Assembly (NCBI GenBank): GCA_016783865.1
Contig: JADHVS010000029.1
Span: forward strand, 1-33,398
Source of the DNA: Bacteroidales bacterium
Lineage (GTDB): Bacteria; Bacteroidota; Bacteroidia; Bacteroidales; SM23-62
Direction: 5' to 3'
DNA: 33,398 nucleotides
Shown here: positions 1 through 7,452 of the stretch, one piece after another
Layout of the letters: the number at the start of each line of letters is the position of its first letter
Position numbering within the stretch: position 1 is the stretch's first letter
Made by a program: the position numbers and the translations under genes
Notes under the pieces: generated by a model
Database searches by the model: none
What the model saw: only the letters and a program-made list of their open reading frames with translations
What the model was told of the DNA's origin: nothing

Positions 1-131
1 GGTCAGTGTTTTGCCTCCAGCTTCCTTCAGACATCCCCTCACGAGTTTGCCCTTGCCTTCGGCTAATGCTTCCCCTTACCGGGTGCATAGAGGACTTTCA
101 CCTCCAAGTATCAGCGCCCTGCCGGGCGCAC
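1..131 (-). mobile_element. Group II intron, 5' end (class C-like), continues beyond window
   Basis: Read on the minus strand from 131, the sequence starts GTGCGCCCGGCAGGGCGC, matching the GUGYG 5' boundary of bacterial group II introns. It continues with the domain I hallmark GGAGGTGAAAGTCCTC and the stretch GTCTGAAGGAAGC..GGAGGCAAA typical of bacterial intron RNAs. Only the first 131 nt lie here; any reverse-transcriptase ORF would be outside. The boundary lies one base after a seven-T tract of an intrinsic terminator, which is the known target preference of class C introns. A related 5' end occurs at 24195. Intron identity is seen in sequence; class C is inferred from the site. Confidence 0.85.
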
Positions 132-132
132 T

Positions 133-166
133 AAAAAAACCGCAACGAACATAACGTTCATTGCGG
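133..166 (-). terminator. Intrinsic terminator of the sigma/FecR block
   Basis: On the minus strand an 11-bp stem (arms 156-166 and 140-150, one G-T wobble, loop 151-155) is followed by seven T residues (139-133). It lies 57 bp beyond the FecR stop codon. The group II intron starts one base after the T tract. Confidence 0.9.
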
Positions 167-191
167 CCTTAATTATTCTACAGTATAATAA

Positions 192-229
192 GCTCACCGT
201 TCACTGCTCACCGTTCACCGGTTCACTGG
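192..229. repeat. 7-bp tandem array, unit GCTCACC/GTTCACC
   Basis: Units GCTCACC, GTTCACT, GCTCACC and GTTCACC are followed by the 8-mer GGTTCACT. The FecR stop codon (223-225) lies in the last unit. On the coding strand of FecR the units read GGTGAGC/GGTGAAC and contain TGA. The same unit pair recurs at 9572-9592 and, once, at 1318-1328. Confidence 0.9.
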
Positions 230-1251
230 CATCCTTCGTCGGATAAAATTATCTCAGACCTCGTTTTTTCTATATGCAGGTTAAAAACAGTACCCAGTAC
301 TTGAACCACAGAATCAACAGGCTGGTTATAGAAAGTACCGGTGAATCTGCAGTTTGAGATTTTGGTATCTCCGTGAATAACATGTGTGCTGTAGGTCCTG
401 TTCAGGTCATCAATCACTTTTTCAAGTTCCGTTTCCCTGAAAACCAGCTTGCCCGATTTCCAGGCCAGGTAGTTTTCATTCCGGTTGACTTCTTTCTTTA
501 ATTCACTTAAAGTAAGCTTCCCGATAAATCCAGGTTCGAGTATAATTGATTGATCCGTCATGTTTTTGTCTGAAAGAAGTACCTTTCCCGACTCAACAAA
601 TACATTCACCTGGTTGCTGGCTTCGTCATTATGAACCGAAAAGGAAGTGCCCAGCACGGTGATCCTGGCCTGGCCGGTTTCAACAATAAAGGGCCGTTCA
701 GGATTACTGAGCACATCAAAGAAGGCTTCCCCATCCAGCTGAATAACACGTGATCCCGATTCTTCATCATGATATCTGATTTTCCCGTTTGATTTAAGGA
801 AGACAGTCGATCCGTCAGGAAGAACAGATTCAACTGTTTTTTCCAGATCATTATTGGCGACAACCATGCCCTGATTAACCTGACCGGGCTGGACAAACAC
901 CTTATATCCGGCATAACTCAGGCCGGCAATAATAAGAATAGCTGCTGCAATCCTCAATAAAGGGGCAAAAGCAATCCTGACAACAGGAGAGGTTTGTTCT
1001 CGGCTTTTATTAGCCTGGTGCTGACTTTCCTGCTCAATCTTGTCTTTAACCTTTCCCCAGGCACTATCTGTTTTAAATTCCATCATCTTTTCATTCTTTT
1101 GGTTTTTTGGCCAGGTCTGCTTCACTGACTCAATAATTTCACGGTATTCAGGATTAGTTTTGATCCTTTCTTCAACCTCTTGACTTTCCTGTTCAGAAGC
1201 TTCCTGATTCAGGAATTTTGCGATCAACTCCCAATTAGTTCCGTTTTCCAT
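223..1251 (-). CDS. FecR-family anti-sigma factor
   Basis: Inner-membrane anti-sigma factor that would hold the adjacent ECF sigma factor until a periplasmic signal arrives. With the start at 1251 (MENGTNWELIAKFL) the protein is 342 aa; an upstream ATG at about 1284 and the longest open frame overlap the sigma stop and encode a Cys/Gly-rich leader unlike the family, so 1251 is preferred. An N-terminal cytosolic helical region (about 1-80) precedes one membrane segment (about 110-125). Then comes the periplasmic FecR domain (VLPDGSTVFLKSNGKI, LDGEAFFDV, TVLGTSFSV) and a C-terminal DUF4974-type domain (LVFRETELEKVIDDL, FTGTF). No SusC/TonB receptor follows. The last codons run into a 7-bp repeat array. 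Confidence 0.92.
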   Translation of the reverse strand: MENGTNWELIAKFLNQEASEQESQEVEERIKTNPEYREIIESVKQTWPKNQKNEKMMEFKTDSAWGKVKDKIEQESQHQANKSREQTSPVVRIAFAPLLRIAAAILIIAGLSYAGYKVFVQPGQVNQGMVVANNDLEKTVESVLPDGSTVFLKSNGKIRYHDEESGSRVIQLDGEAFFDVLSNPERPFIVETGQARITVLGTSFSVHNDEASNQVNVFVESGKVLLSDKNMTDQSIILEPGFIGKLTLSELKKEVNRNENYLAWKSGKLVFRETELEKVIDDLNRTYSTHVIHGDTKISNCRFTGTFYNQPVDSVVQVLGTVFNLHIEKTRSEIILSDEGCQ

Positions 1252-1317
1252 AGTCTTATTAACTCGTTTTAATATTAATTTCATTTTCCCACACTCACAC
1301 CCACTCCCACACCCTCC

Positions 1318-1329
1318 GCTCACCGTTCC
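1318..1329. repeat. GCTCACC-GTTC repeat unit at the sigma-factor stop
   Basis: GCTCACCGTTCC overlaps the sigma-factor stop (TCA on plus at 1320-1322), so the final Glu-Arg-stop of that protein is GAA CGG TGA. This is the same motif that ends the CDF transporter at 9574. The flanking 1285-1317 is a degenerate CACTC/CCAC-rich low-complexity stretch. Confidence 0.7.
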
Positions 1330-1868
1330 ACCACATATTCCCGAAGCGATTTTCTGAAAATTTTAAGAGCTTTACCCATATTTGCTTCAACTGTCTTAAT
1401 AGAAATGGACAGGTGTTCAGCAATTTCCCTGTATCTCAATCCCTCGAACCTGCTTAACTCGAAAATCTTTCTTACTCGTTCCGGCATCTTTTCTAACGTC
1501 TTCTCAATGATCAGATGAATCTCTTTTGATTCAACCGTATCAAAAATCTCCTCACTCAAAATGACCTCATAGGTGCCATGTTCACTTTCGATGGGTTGCA
1601 AACTGTTCTTTTCCTTCAACACCTGCAGGGTATTATTGTAAACCGCCCGGTATAAATAAGCCCGAAAAGAAGTTCTGATCTCAAGTCTCTCCCTTTTCTG
1701 CCATAATTTATAAAACAGGTCCTGGACTATATCTTCCACCGTGTCCCGGTCACTGAAATACTGGTATGCATATCCGCATAATTCATTATAGTATTTCCTG
1801 AACAATTGTTCAAAAGCAACCATATCACCGGTCTTAAACTTTTCTATTAATATCCTGTCTTTATCCAA
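1320..1868 (-). CDS. ECF RNA polymerase sigma-70 factor
   Basis: 182-aa extracytoplasmic-function sigma factor of the Bacteroidota type. The sigma-2 region spans about residues 18-60 (FEQLFRKYYNELCGYAY, DTVEDIVQDLFYKLW), binding core polymerase and the -10 element. The sigma-4 helix-turn-helix spans about 125-175 (LEKMPERVRKIFELSRFEGL, YREIAEHLSISIKTVEANM). It lies directly upstream of the FecR gene (68 bp between its stop and the preferred FecR start) on the same strand, the standard sigma/anti-sigma arrangement. The two genes further upstream (1991-4832) are candidate targets or co-regulated genes. Its last two residues and stop are encoded by a repeat unit shared with other genes of the window. 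Confidence 0.95.
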   Translation of the reverse strand: MDKDRILIEKFKTGDMVAFEQLFRKYYNELCGYAYQYFSDRDTVEDIVQDLFYKLWQKRERLEIRTSFRAYLYRAVYNNTLQVLKEKNSLQPIESEHGTYEVILSEEIFDTVESKEIHLIIEKTLEKMPERVRKIFELSRFEGLRYREIAEHLSISIKTVEANMGKALKIFRKSLREYVVER

Positions 1869-1953
1869 AATCCTGAAAATTAGGGACTTTATATAATTTA
1901 CAAAAGTAGAAAAAATCTTACACTACCACTCCTGACATACACACTCACACATC

Positions 1954-1988
1954 TCATCACTCGTCACTCGTCACTCATCACTCGTCAC
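1954..1988. repeat. 7-bp tandem array, unit TCGTCAC
   Basis: Five contiguous heptamers, TCATCAC, TCGTCAC, TCGTCAC, TCATCAC and TCGTCAC, lie in the spacer between the sigma gene and the gene ending at 1991. On the coding strand of that upstream gene the unit is GTGACGA and contains TGA. The array starts 2 bp after the TAG stop of that gene. Confidence 0.93.
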
Positions 1989-1990
1989 GT

Positions 1991-3310
1991 CTAAAGTTGT
2001 TTCTTCAGTTTCCGGTTCAGCTTATCAATCGCTGCTTCAATATTCTCATCCGGCTTAATAATATTGTACTCTCCCCAGTAATCCGGATCCTCGAATTGAG
2101 TTACCTGTTCAGTAAGTACATCAGAGTACCGGGATGATTCCTTCATTTTGAAACGGTTCAGGTTCTCTTTATCAATATCTGTTACAGCCATTTCAGTCAT
2201 TGCAGTATAGGTTGATTTGAATAGCTTCTTATCCCACTTACATGTAAAGACCACTTCAGAACGGACATAGGCCAGGTACCAGATTCCGTCAATTTCACGG
2301 TATTTGGTCAGGTAATTCGCTTCTTCCACGTCAATTTTCATATTGGATGGCTTCTTCCTGACCAGGAGTTGAGCGGCCTCCGCCGGATCATCATGGGTCA
2401 ATTGAAAGTCGAGTCCTGTAAAAGCAAGATTGTCAGCATCCAGGTAGATCTTTCCCTGGTATAAAGGGGCTGTTACATTTCTTTTTTGCTTGAAACTGAT
2501 TACGTAAGCCAAACGATCCTGGATATAGCTAATGCCATTCAGCTCGTAATCATAAAATTCAAAGAAGTCATATGAAAGGATCTCACCCGGATTCTTAACA
2601 ACATCAAGCATCAGGGCTGAATAAGGTCCCCCCTGAAGCTTGAAATAGATTGTATCCATTTTCTTTACATCCTGACTTTTTCTACCCTTGAAAATCTTGG
2701 AACGGTCTTTGTCGGCGGGACTCAGGTAGGGTGCTTTATAAATATCGATAACAGCCTCTGCTACTGCCACGTAATTCTTGTTTTGCTGGATGGTTTCACG
2801 GTAAAAGGAAGTAAGCATAACAGGATCCATACTGTAATTGGAAGACCTCTGCTTCATGGCAGCATACAGCAGGTCAAGCGGATCATCTGTTCGAATGGTG
2901 ATCTCCTGAATAGGTATCGAGGCAATTTCTAAATAAATGATATTCCTTTTCTGACTAAGATCCTTTACGTCTACTACTGATTTTTTAAATCCCAGGTGGT
3001 TAATAATGAGCTGTTTTTCATCTCCGGTATCAGGGATTTTGATAAGAAAATCCCCGTCCGAATTTGTTACGGTGCCTATATTGGTCCCGAAGATCTGTAC
3101 GTTGGCAAATACAACCGGCTTTTTTGTGTCCTTTTCAAGTACCCGGCCAATGTAAGAGGTATACTTAACAGAATCATCTAAAAAGTAAGCCGGCCGGTCG
3201 GAGGCTGTCATTTTTGCCCGACTCAAAGGCATCCATGCCATAATTAAAAACAATACGACCAAAACCGGCTTACCTGACGCTATATATGAACAAAACAACT
3301 GCTTTTTCAT
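1991..3310 (-). CDS. Secreted carboxypeptidase-regulatory-like domain protein (paralogue A)
   Basis: 439-aa exported protein of unknown role. A signal peptide covers residues 1 to about 32 (MKKQLFCSYIASGKPVLVVL, then hydrophobic to PLSRA). A carboxypeptidase-regulatory-like beta-sandwich follows at about 53-130 (IGRVLEKDTKKPVVFANVQI, GTVTNSDGDFLIKIPD). The remainder contains TSFYRETIQQNKNYVAVAEA and a conserved C-terminus (DYWGEYNIIKPDENIEAAID), as seen in Bacteroidota proteins related to DUF5686, probably periplasmic or outer-membrane. It is clearly paralogous to the next gene upstream. It precedes an ECF sigma/FecR pair, so regulation by that pair is plausible but not shown. Confidence 0.8.
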   Translation of the reverse strand: MKKQLFCSYIASGKPVLVVLFLIMAWMPLSRAKMTASDRPAYFLDDSVKYTSYIGRVLEKDTKKPVVFANVQIFGTNIGTVTNSDGDFLIKIPDTGDEKQLIINHLGFKKSVVDVKDLSQKRNIIYLEIASIPIQEITIRTDDPLDLLYAAMKQRSSNYSMDPVMLTSFYRETIQQNKNYVAVAEAVIDIYKAPYLSPADKDRSKIFKGRKSQDVKKMDTIYFKLQGGPYSALMLDVVKNPGEILSYDFFEFYDYELNGISYIQDRLAYVISFKQKRNVTAPLYQGKIYLDADNLAFTGLDFQLTHDDPAEAAQLLVRKKPSNMKIDVEEANYLTKYREIDGIWYLAYVRSEVVFTCKWDKKLFKSTYTAMTEMAVTDIDKENLNRFKMKESSRYSDVLTEQVTQFEDPDYWGEYNIIKPDENIEAAIDKLNRKLKKQL

Positions 3311-3446
3311 TATTCAACTGCTTTAATGGAAAACAATAAATAGGTTTTACTGTATATAGGATAAGGAAGGCGTATTTTACCCTATAATTAATTTGTTAAA
3401 ATTTTGGATGGTTGAAAATTCACGGGATCTGAGACTATGATTAAAT

Positions 3447-3545
3447 AGTCCACAGTCTGCAAGTCCTCAGTCAGCAAGTAATAGTCTGCAAGTCCACAGT
3501 CATACAGACTCGTTGACTGGCGACTTGAAGACTTGTAGACTCTCA
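3447..3545. repeat. Degenerate tandem array of AGTCTGCAAGTCC / GACTTGAA words
   Basis: The spacer between the two paralogous genes is built from imperfect words AGTCTGCAAGTCC, CAGTCAGCAAGT, AGTCTGCAAGTCCACAGTC and GACTTGAAGACTTG. The last word recurs at 15560-15591. Unit length is less regular than in the heptamer arrays. The array abuts the stop codon of the gene ending at 3543. Confidence 0.75.
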
Positions 3546-4832
3546 CTCAGTTCTTCTTTTAAGTTTCTTGCTCAACTTTTCAATCGCAGCTTCAATCGAT
3601 TCTTCAGGCTTGATAATATTGTAGTCTCCCCAGAAGTCGGGATCTTCCATATCCGTAACATTATCAACAAAAACATCGGTAAGTTTGGCCGTTTCCTTCA
3701 TTTTGAACTTATCAATATGATCGGTATCAAAATCGGTTATGGCCATTTCTGAAGTGGTAATATAGGTCGACCTGAATAGTTTCTTTTTCCATTTGACCTG
3801 GAATTTCAATTCGGTGCGCACATATGCCAGGTACCAGAGATCGTCGATTTTCCTGTAATTGACCAGGTAATTTCCACTGGCCACATCAACATTCAGCCCC
3901 AGGGGCTTCTTCCTGATCAGGTAATCGCTGGCCTGTTCAATCCGCTTTTTACTGATCGAAAATTCCAAACCGACAATAGCAAGGTTTTCGGTATCGAGGT
4001 AGATCCTTCCGGAATACAACGGAAAATCAATGATATCCTTCTGATCAAATTCAATGACATATGCCATGGTTTCATGTATGGATACAATACCCCTCATGGT
4101 GTAGTCATAGAATTTAAAAGCCTCCGGAGTCAGTAATTCTCCCGGTTGCTTCGCGACATCCAGTAAATAAGAAGTATAAGGCCCACCCTGAAACTTAAAT
4201 ATAATGGTATCCATCTTTTTTACATCCTGGCTCTTTCTTCCCTGAAAAACGCGCACCCGGTCACCTTCCGTTGTCTTCTTGTACGACGCCTTATAAGCTT
4301 CCAGAACAGCTTCCGCTATGGCCACATAACTCCTGTTTTGTTTAATTGTTTCCCTGTAAAAAGAGGTCATCATCACAGGTACCCCGCTGTAATTTTCATT
4401 TATGTTATTAACAGCCTGGCGCATCAATTCCAGGGGATCTTCATTTCGTATTACCACTTCTTTTATCGGGTATTTGGCAGGAGCGAGTTCAAGCACATTA
4501 CCTTCATGCTCAAGTGAGGATATAGGAACAATCAGGGTTGAGTATCCCAGATGTGTTACACCAATGTCGCCCTTCCTGAGAATATCCGGAACTTTTATAA
4601 GGAAATCCCCCTCAGAATTGGTTACCGTCCCAATCCGGGTATTTGCAATAAATATGGTAGCGAAAATAATGGGTCTGCGGGTGTCTTTATCAATCACCTT
4701 GCCGGCAAACGAATGTACAGTATCTTGTTGGACAAATTCAAAATAATCGCGGGAAAATACCTTTCCTGGAACGACAATCAGCAGGAGAATTATGCAGAAA
4801 AAAAATGTAATTAGACGATTTTTCATGTTCAT
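3543..4832 (-). CDS. Secreted carboxypeptidase-regulatory-like domain protein (paralogue B)
   Basis: 429-aa homologue of the 1991-3310 product with the same order: signal peptide (about 1-27, MNMKNRLITFFFCIILLLIV), regulatory-like beta-sandwich (FAGKVIDKDTRRPIIFATIF, GTVTNSEGDFLIKVPD), a middle region with MTSFYRETIKQNRSYVAIAE, and the C-terminus DFWGDYNIIKPEESIEAAIE. Near-identical blocks such as GRKSQDVKKMDTI are shared, so the pair arose by tandem duplication. An ATG two codons inside (4826) is an equally good start. Function is unknown; a cell-envelope role is inferred from the signal peptide and domain type. Confidence 0.8.
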   Translation of the reverse strand: MNMKNRLITFFFCIILLLIVVPGKVFSRDYFEFVQQDTVHSFAGKVIDKDTRRPIIFATIFIANTRIGTVTNSEGDFLIKVPDILRKGDIGVTHLGYSTLIVPISSLEHEGNVLELAPAKYPIKEVVIRNEDPLELMRQAVNNINENYSGVPVMMTSFYRETIKQNRSYVAIAEAVLEAYKASYKKTTEGDRVRVFQGRKSQDVKKMDTIIFKFQGGPYTSYLLDVAKQPGELLTPEAFKFYDYTMRGIVSIHETMAYVIEFDQKDIIDFPLYSGRIYLDTENLAIVGLEFSISKKRIEQASDYLIRKKPLGLNVDVASGNYLVNYRKIDDLWYLAYVRTELKFQVKWKKKLFRSTYITTSEMAITDFDTDHIDKFKMKETAKLTDVFVDNVTDMEDPDFWGDYNIIKPEESIEAAIEKLSKKLKRRTE

Positions 4833-4975
4833 CCGATTTTAAGTAAATATACGACGAATCGGACTGAAAATAAAGTTTTTATAACAAACAAAACCCGGCA
4901 GAAACGAAAATGTCCCTTGCCAGGCAATTGGTACGACAATTTTTAATATATTGAAAACCAAAATTTGGAAAACGA

Positions 4976-5206
4976 ATGGTTTCAAAGATCCCCTGGCTGA
5001 TTTGTATCGTGATCGCAATATGTCTGGTAGTGCTGGTTTTTACCCCACTGGTAACAACATACATTATCTGCAAACCCTTCATCCCGGGTATGCCCGATTT
5101 CTTCCGCACTTTTGGGAATAACAATGGATTTATTCCTGCTCACTGCTTTAATGATTCTGACGATTTTAATAATTTTGCTTCCGGTCACCCATCAAAAGTC
5201 AAATAA
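4976..5206 (+). CDS. Small membrane ORF, possibly frameshifted
   Basis: 76-aa ORF whose first 32 residues form a strong membrane segment (MVSKIPWLICIVIAICLVVL). The second half is polar and low complexity, while the overlapping frame from 5124 encodes another hydrophobic segment and runs into the GH88 start. One explanation is a two-helix small membrane protein split by a frameshift; another is two separate micro-ORFs. I recognise no family. It is the first ORF of the plus-strand uronide operon, downstream of a divergent gene start at 4832. Confidence 0.4.
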   Translation: MVSKIPWLICIVIAICLVVLVFTPLVTTYIICKPFIPGMPDFFRTFGNNNGFIPAHCFNDSDDFNNFASGHPSKVK

Positions 5207-5219
5207 TTCTACAGCATGA
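5124..5219 (+). CDS. Micro-ORF, 31-aa single-helix membrane peptide overlapping the GH88 start
   Basis: MDLFLLTALMILTILIILLP followed by a short polar tail. The frame is shifted relative to the 4976 ORF. Its TGA stop (5217-5219) overlaps the GH88 ATG (5216-5218) as ATGA, the classical translational-coupling arrangement. It may be the C-terminal half of the preceding ORF after an indel, or an independent coupled peptide. No homology is recognised. Confidence 0.35.
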   Translation: MDLFLLTALMILTILIILLPVTHQKSNNSTA

Positions 5220-6592
5220 TGCAAATTAATTCCTCATTGAAAATAGAAGATCTCAAATCTAAGCTTGCCAGATTCTGGGAGATTTCAGGTCAGAAAATCA
5301 GCCGGATCGAGAAGGAATACGACCACGAAAAGGAATCGCCTGTTTTTACTGTCAATGGTAAATATACCACCCTTGGCTGGACAAACTGGACACAGGGTTT
5401 TGAATATGGATCAGCCATTCTGCAATTTGATGCAACCGGGGATAAGGAATTTCTGGAAATCGGCCGAAGAAATACCGTTGAGAATATGGCGGGACATGTC
5501 AGTCACATCGGAGTTCATGATCATGGATTCAATAATATTTCAACATATGGCAATCTGTTGCGCTTAATGAAAGAAGGCAAAATTGATCACGATAACTGGG
5601 AGCAGTCATTCTACGAACTGGCCCTGAAGGTATCCGGAGCTGTGCAAGCCTCCAGGTGGTCTGAGATTACCAATGGTGGATTTATTTACAGTTTTAATGG
5701 ACCGCATTCACTTTTTGTCGATACCATACGCTCCTGCAGGATACTGGCTGTGAGTCATCTGTTGGGACATTACCTGCAAGCCGAACAGGATGAAGCGGTC
5801 AGTTTGCTGGGAAGAATGATCGATCATGCCAGGGCCACTGCCTCTTATTCGGTTTACTATGGAGACGGGAGGGATTCGTATGATGTGTCGGGCCGGACAG
5901 CCCACGAAAGCATCTTTAATATAAATAGCGGTGAATACCGTTGTCCCAATACGCAACAGGGTTATTCTCCTTTTTCAACCTGGACCAGGGGGTTGGCCTG
6001 GGCCATGCTTGGTTTTACCGAAGAGATGGAACTGCTCCGGGAGATCCCCGATGATGAACTTCAGATGTTTGGGAGCCGCAATGAGATTGAAGAGATATTT
6101 TTAAAGGCTGCCCTGGCGACTTGTAATTTCTATATTGAAAACACTGCGGCCGATGGAATTCCTTACTGGGATACCGGTGCACCCGCCCTGCTTATGATGG
6201 GTAATTATCTTACCCAAAAGGCAGATCCGTTTAATTCATTCGAACCGGTTGATAGCTCGGCAGCGGCCATTGCCGCACAGGGATTGTTCAGGTTGGGCAG
6301 GATTTTGCATCCTGTAGACCAGGCGGAGTCCCAAAGGTTCTGGCAGGCTGGTCTGACAGTTATGGATACCCTTCTGGAAGAGCCTTATCTAAGTACCGGT
6401 TCTAAACACCAGGGAATATTATTACATTCAATCTATCACCGGCCCAATGGTTGGGATCATGTTCCGGAAGGAAGTCAGGTCCCTAATGGTGAATCATCGA
6501 TGTGGGGTGATTATCACATGCGCGAAGCAGCACTTTATTTAAACAAAATATTGACCGGAGAACCATATTACAGATTTTTTAATTGCATCTGA
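5216..6592 (+). CDS. Glycoside hydrolase family 88-like unsaturated glucuronyl hydrolase
   Basis: 458-aa enzyme of the GH88/GH105 (alpha/alpha)6-barrel type. The family hydrates the enol ether of delta-4,5-unsaturated uronic acids left by polysaccharide lyases, releasing a 5-keto-uronate. The two acidic positions characteristic of GH88 are visible: D102 in HDHGFNN and D169 in HSLFVDTIRS. Family blocks STWTRGLAWAMLGFTE (about 254-269), DSSAAAIAAQGL (346-357) and GILLHSIYHRPNGWD (400-414) follow, ending with WGDYHMREAAL. There is no signal peptide, so it should act in the cytoplasm on imported oligosaccharides. It heads a cluster with a sugar isomerase, a Gfo/Idh oxidoreductase and an SDR. Substrate (glycosaminoglycan, ulvan or other uronide) cannot be told from this window. 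Confidence 0.88.
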   Translation: MMQINSSLKIEDLKSKLARFWEISGQKISRIEKEYDHEKESPVFTVNGKYTTLGWTNWTQGFEYGSAILQFDATGDKEFLEIGRRNTVENMAGHVSHIGVHDHGFNNISTYGNLLRLMKEGKIDHDNWEQSFYELALKVSGAVQASRWSEITNGGFIYSFNGPHSLFVDTIRSCRILAVSHLLGHYLQAEQDEAVSLLGRMIDHARATASYSVYYGDGRDSYDVSGRTAHESIFNINSGEYRCPNTQQGYSPFSTWTRGLAWAMLGFTEEMELLREIPDDELQMFGSRNEIEEIFLKAALATCNFYIENTAADGIPYWDTGAPALLMMGNYLTQKADPFNSFEPVDSSAAAIAAQGLFRLGRILHPVDQAESQRFWQAGLTVMDTLLEEPYLSTGSKHQGILLHSIYHRPNGWDHVPEGSQVPNGESSMWGDYHMREAALYLNKILTGEPYYRFFNCI

Positions 6593-6608
6593 TAATTCCA
6601 AATTATTC

Positions 6609-7427
6609 ATGACAGATCTTTCGAGGTTGTGCATACATACAGAGACGGTAAAGCCACTTACTATTGAGGAGGTTGCACGGAAATATAGGATCCATGGTAT
6701 CCCTGCCGTATCGGTATGGAGGCACACACTGAATGACCGTGATCCCGTGAAAGTGGGTGATATGCTAAGGGGAAACGGTTTGAATATAGCCTCCCTCGTG
6801 CGGGGAGGATTTTTCCCTTCAACGGAGGCTGGAAAACGGAAAAAATCTATTGAAGAAAATAAAAAGGCCATTGAGGAGGCATCCGCACTTGGAGCACCTT
6901 TACTGGTCCAAGTATGCGGTGCCGATCCGGGTCAGGTATTAAATGAATCTGTAAATCAGATATATGACGCACTGGTGGAATTGGTTCCTTTTGCAGAACA
7001 GTACCAAATTAAACTGGGAATTGAACCGCTGCACCCTATGTATGCAGATACCCGGTCAGCCATAAATACCCTGAAGCAGGCAAACGACCTGGTTGAACAA
7101 TTAGATTCCGGTTGGCTTGGGGTGGTTATCGATGTGTATCACACCTGGTGGGACCCGTCACTCAAAGAGGAGATCTTCCGGTGCGGCAGAATGAATAAAA
7201 TATTTGCTTTTCATATATGCGACTGGAAAGTGCCTACAGAAAATATGCTATTAGACAGGGGACTGATGGGTGAAGGATGTATACCTATAAGGCAAATCTG
7301 GAACTGGATTATACTTGCGGGTTTTGATGGACCCGTGGAAGTGGAGATTTTTTCAGAAAAATATTGGGCCATGGATCAGGACAATTACATCGAATTAATT
7401 AAAGAATCTTTCGTAAGAAATGTTTAA
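6609..7427 (+). CDS. Sugar phosphate isomerase/epimerase-like TIM-barrel protein
   Basis: 272-aa protein of the xylose-isomerase-like TIM-barrel superfamily (AP_endonuc_2). Likely metal ligands stand at the expected strand ends: E139 in LGIEPLHP, D175 in VVIDVYHTWWDP, H202 in AFHICDW and E246 in VEVEIFSE; H178 and D205 accompany them. It starts 16 bp after the GH88 stop and ends with no room before the next gene, so it is in the same operon. It could isomerise or epimerise the keto-uronate or keto-sugar made by its neighbours. The exact reaction is not inferable. Confidence 0.85.
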   Translation: MTDLSRLCIHTETVKPLTIEEVARKYRIHGIPAVSVWRHTLNDRDPVKVGDMLRGNGLNIASLVRGGFFPSTEAGKRKKSIEENKKAIEEASALGAPLLVQVCGADPGQVLNESVNQIYDALVELVPFAEQYQIKLGIEPLHPMYADTRSAINTLKQANDLVEQLDSGWLGVVIDVYHTWWDPSLKEEIFRCGRMNKIFAFHICDWKVPTENMLLDRGLMGEGCIPIRQIWNWIILAGFDGPVEVEIFSEKYWAMDQDNYIELIKESFVRNV

Positions 7428-7452
7428 TTCCAAATTCCAAATTAAAAATTAT
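7424..7452. repeat. AAATTCC-type AT-rich tandem spacer
   Basis: AATTCCAAATTCCAAATTAA in the 25-bp spacer before the Gfo/Idh gene is built from near 7-8-bp units (CAAATTC). Similar words fill the fucP-symporter spacer at 22398-22441 and begin at 6596. It is short and AT-rich, so chance is possible. Confidence 0.45.

Noticed and set aside
4879..5124. 81-aa minus-strand ORF opposite the small membrane ORF
   Set aside because: No start context, no recognisable family, mixed composition; the opposite strand has a clear membrane helix and leads into the operon.
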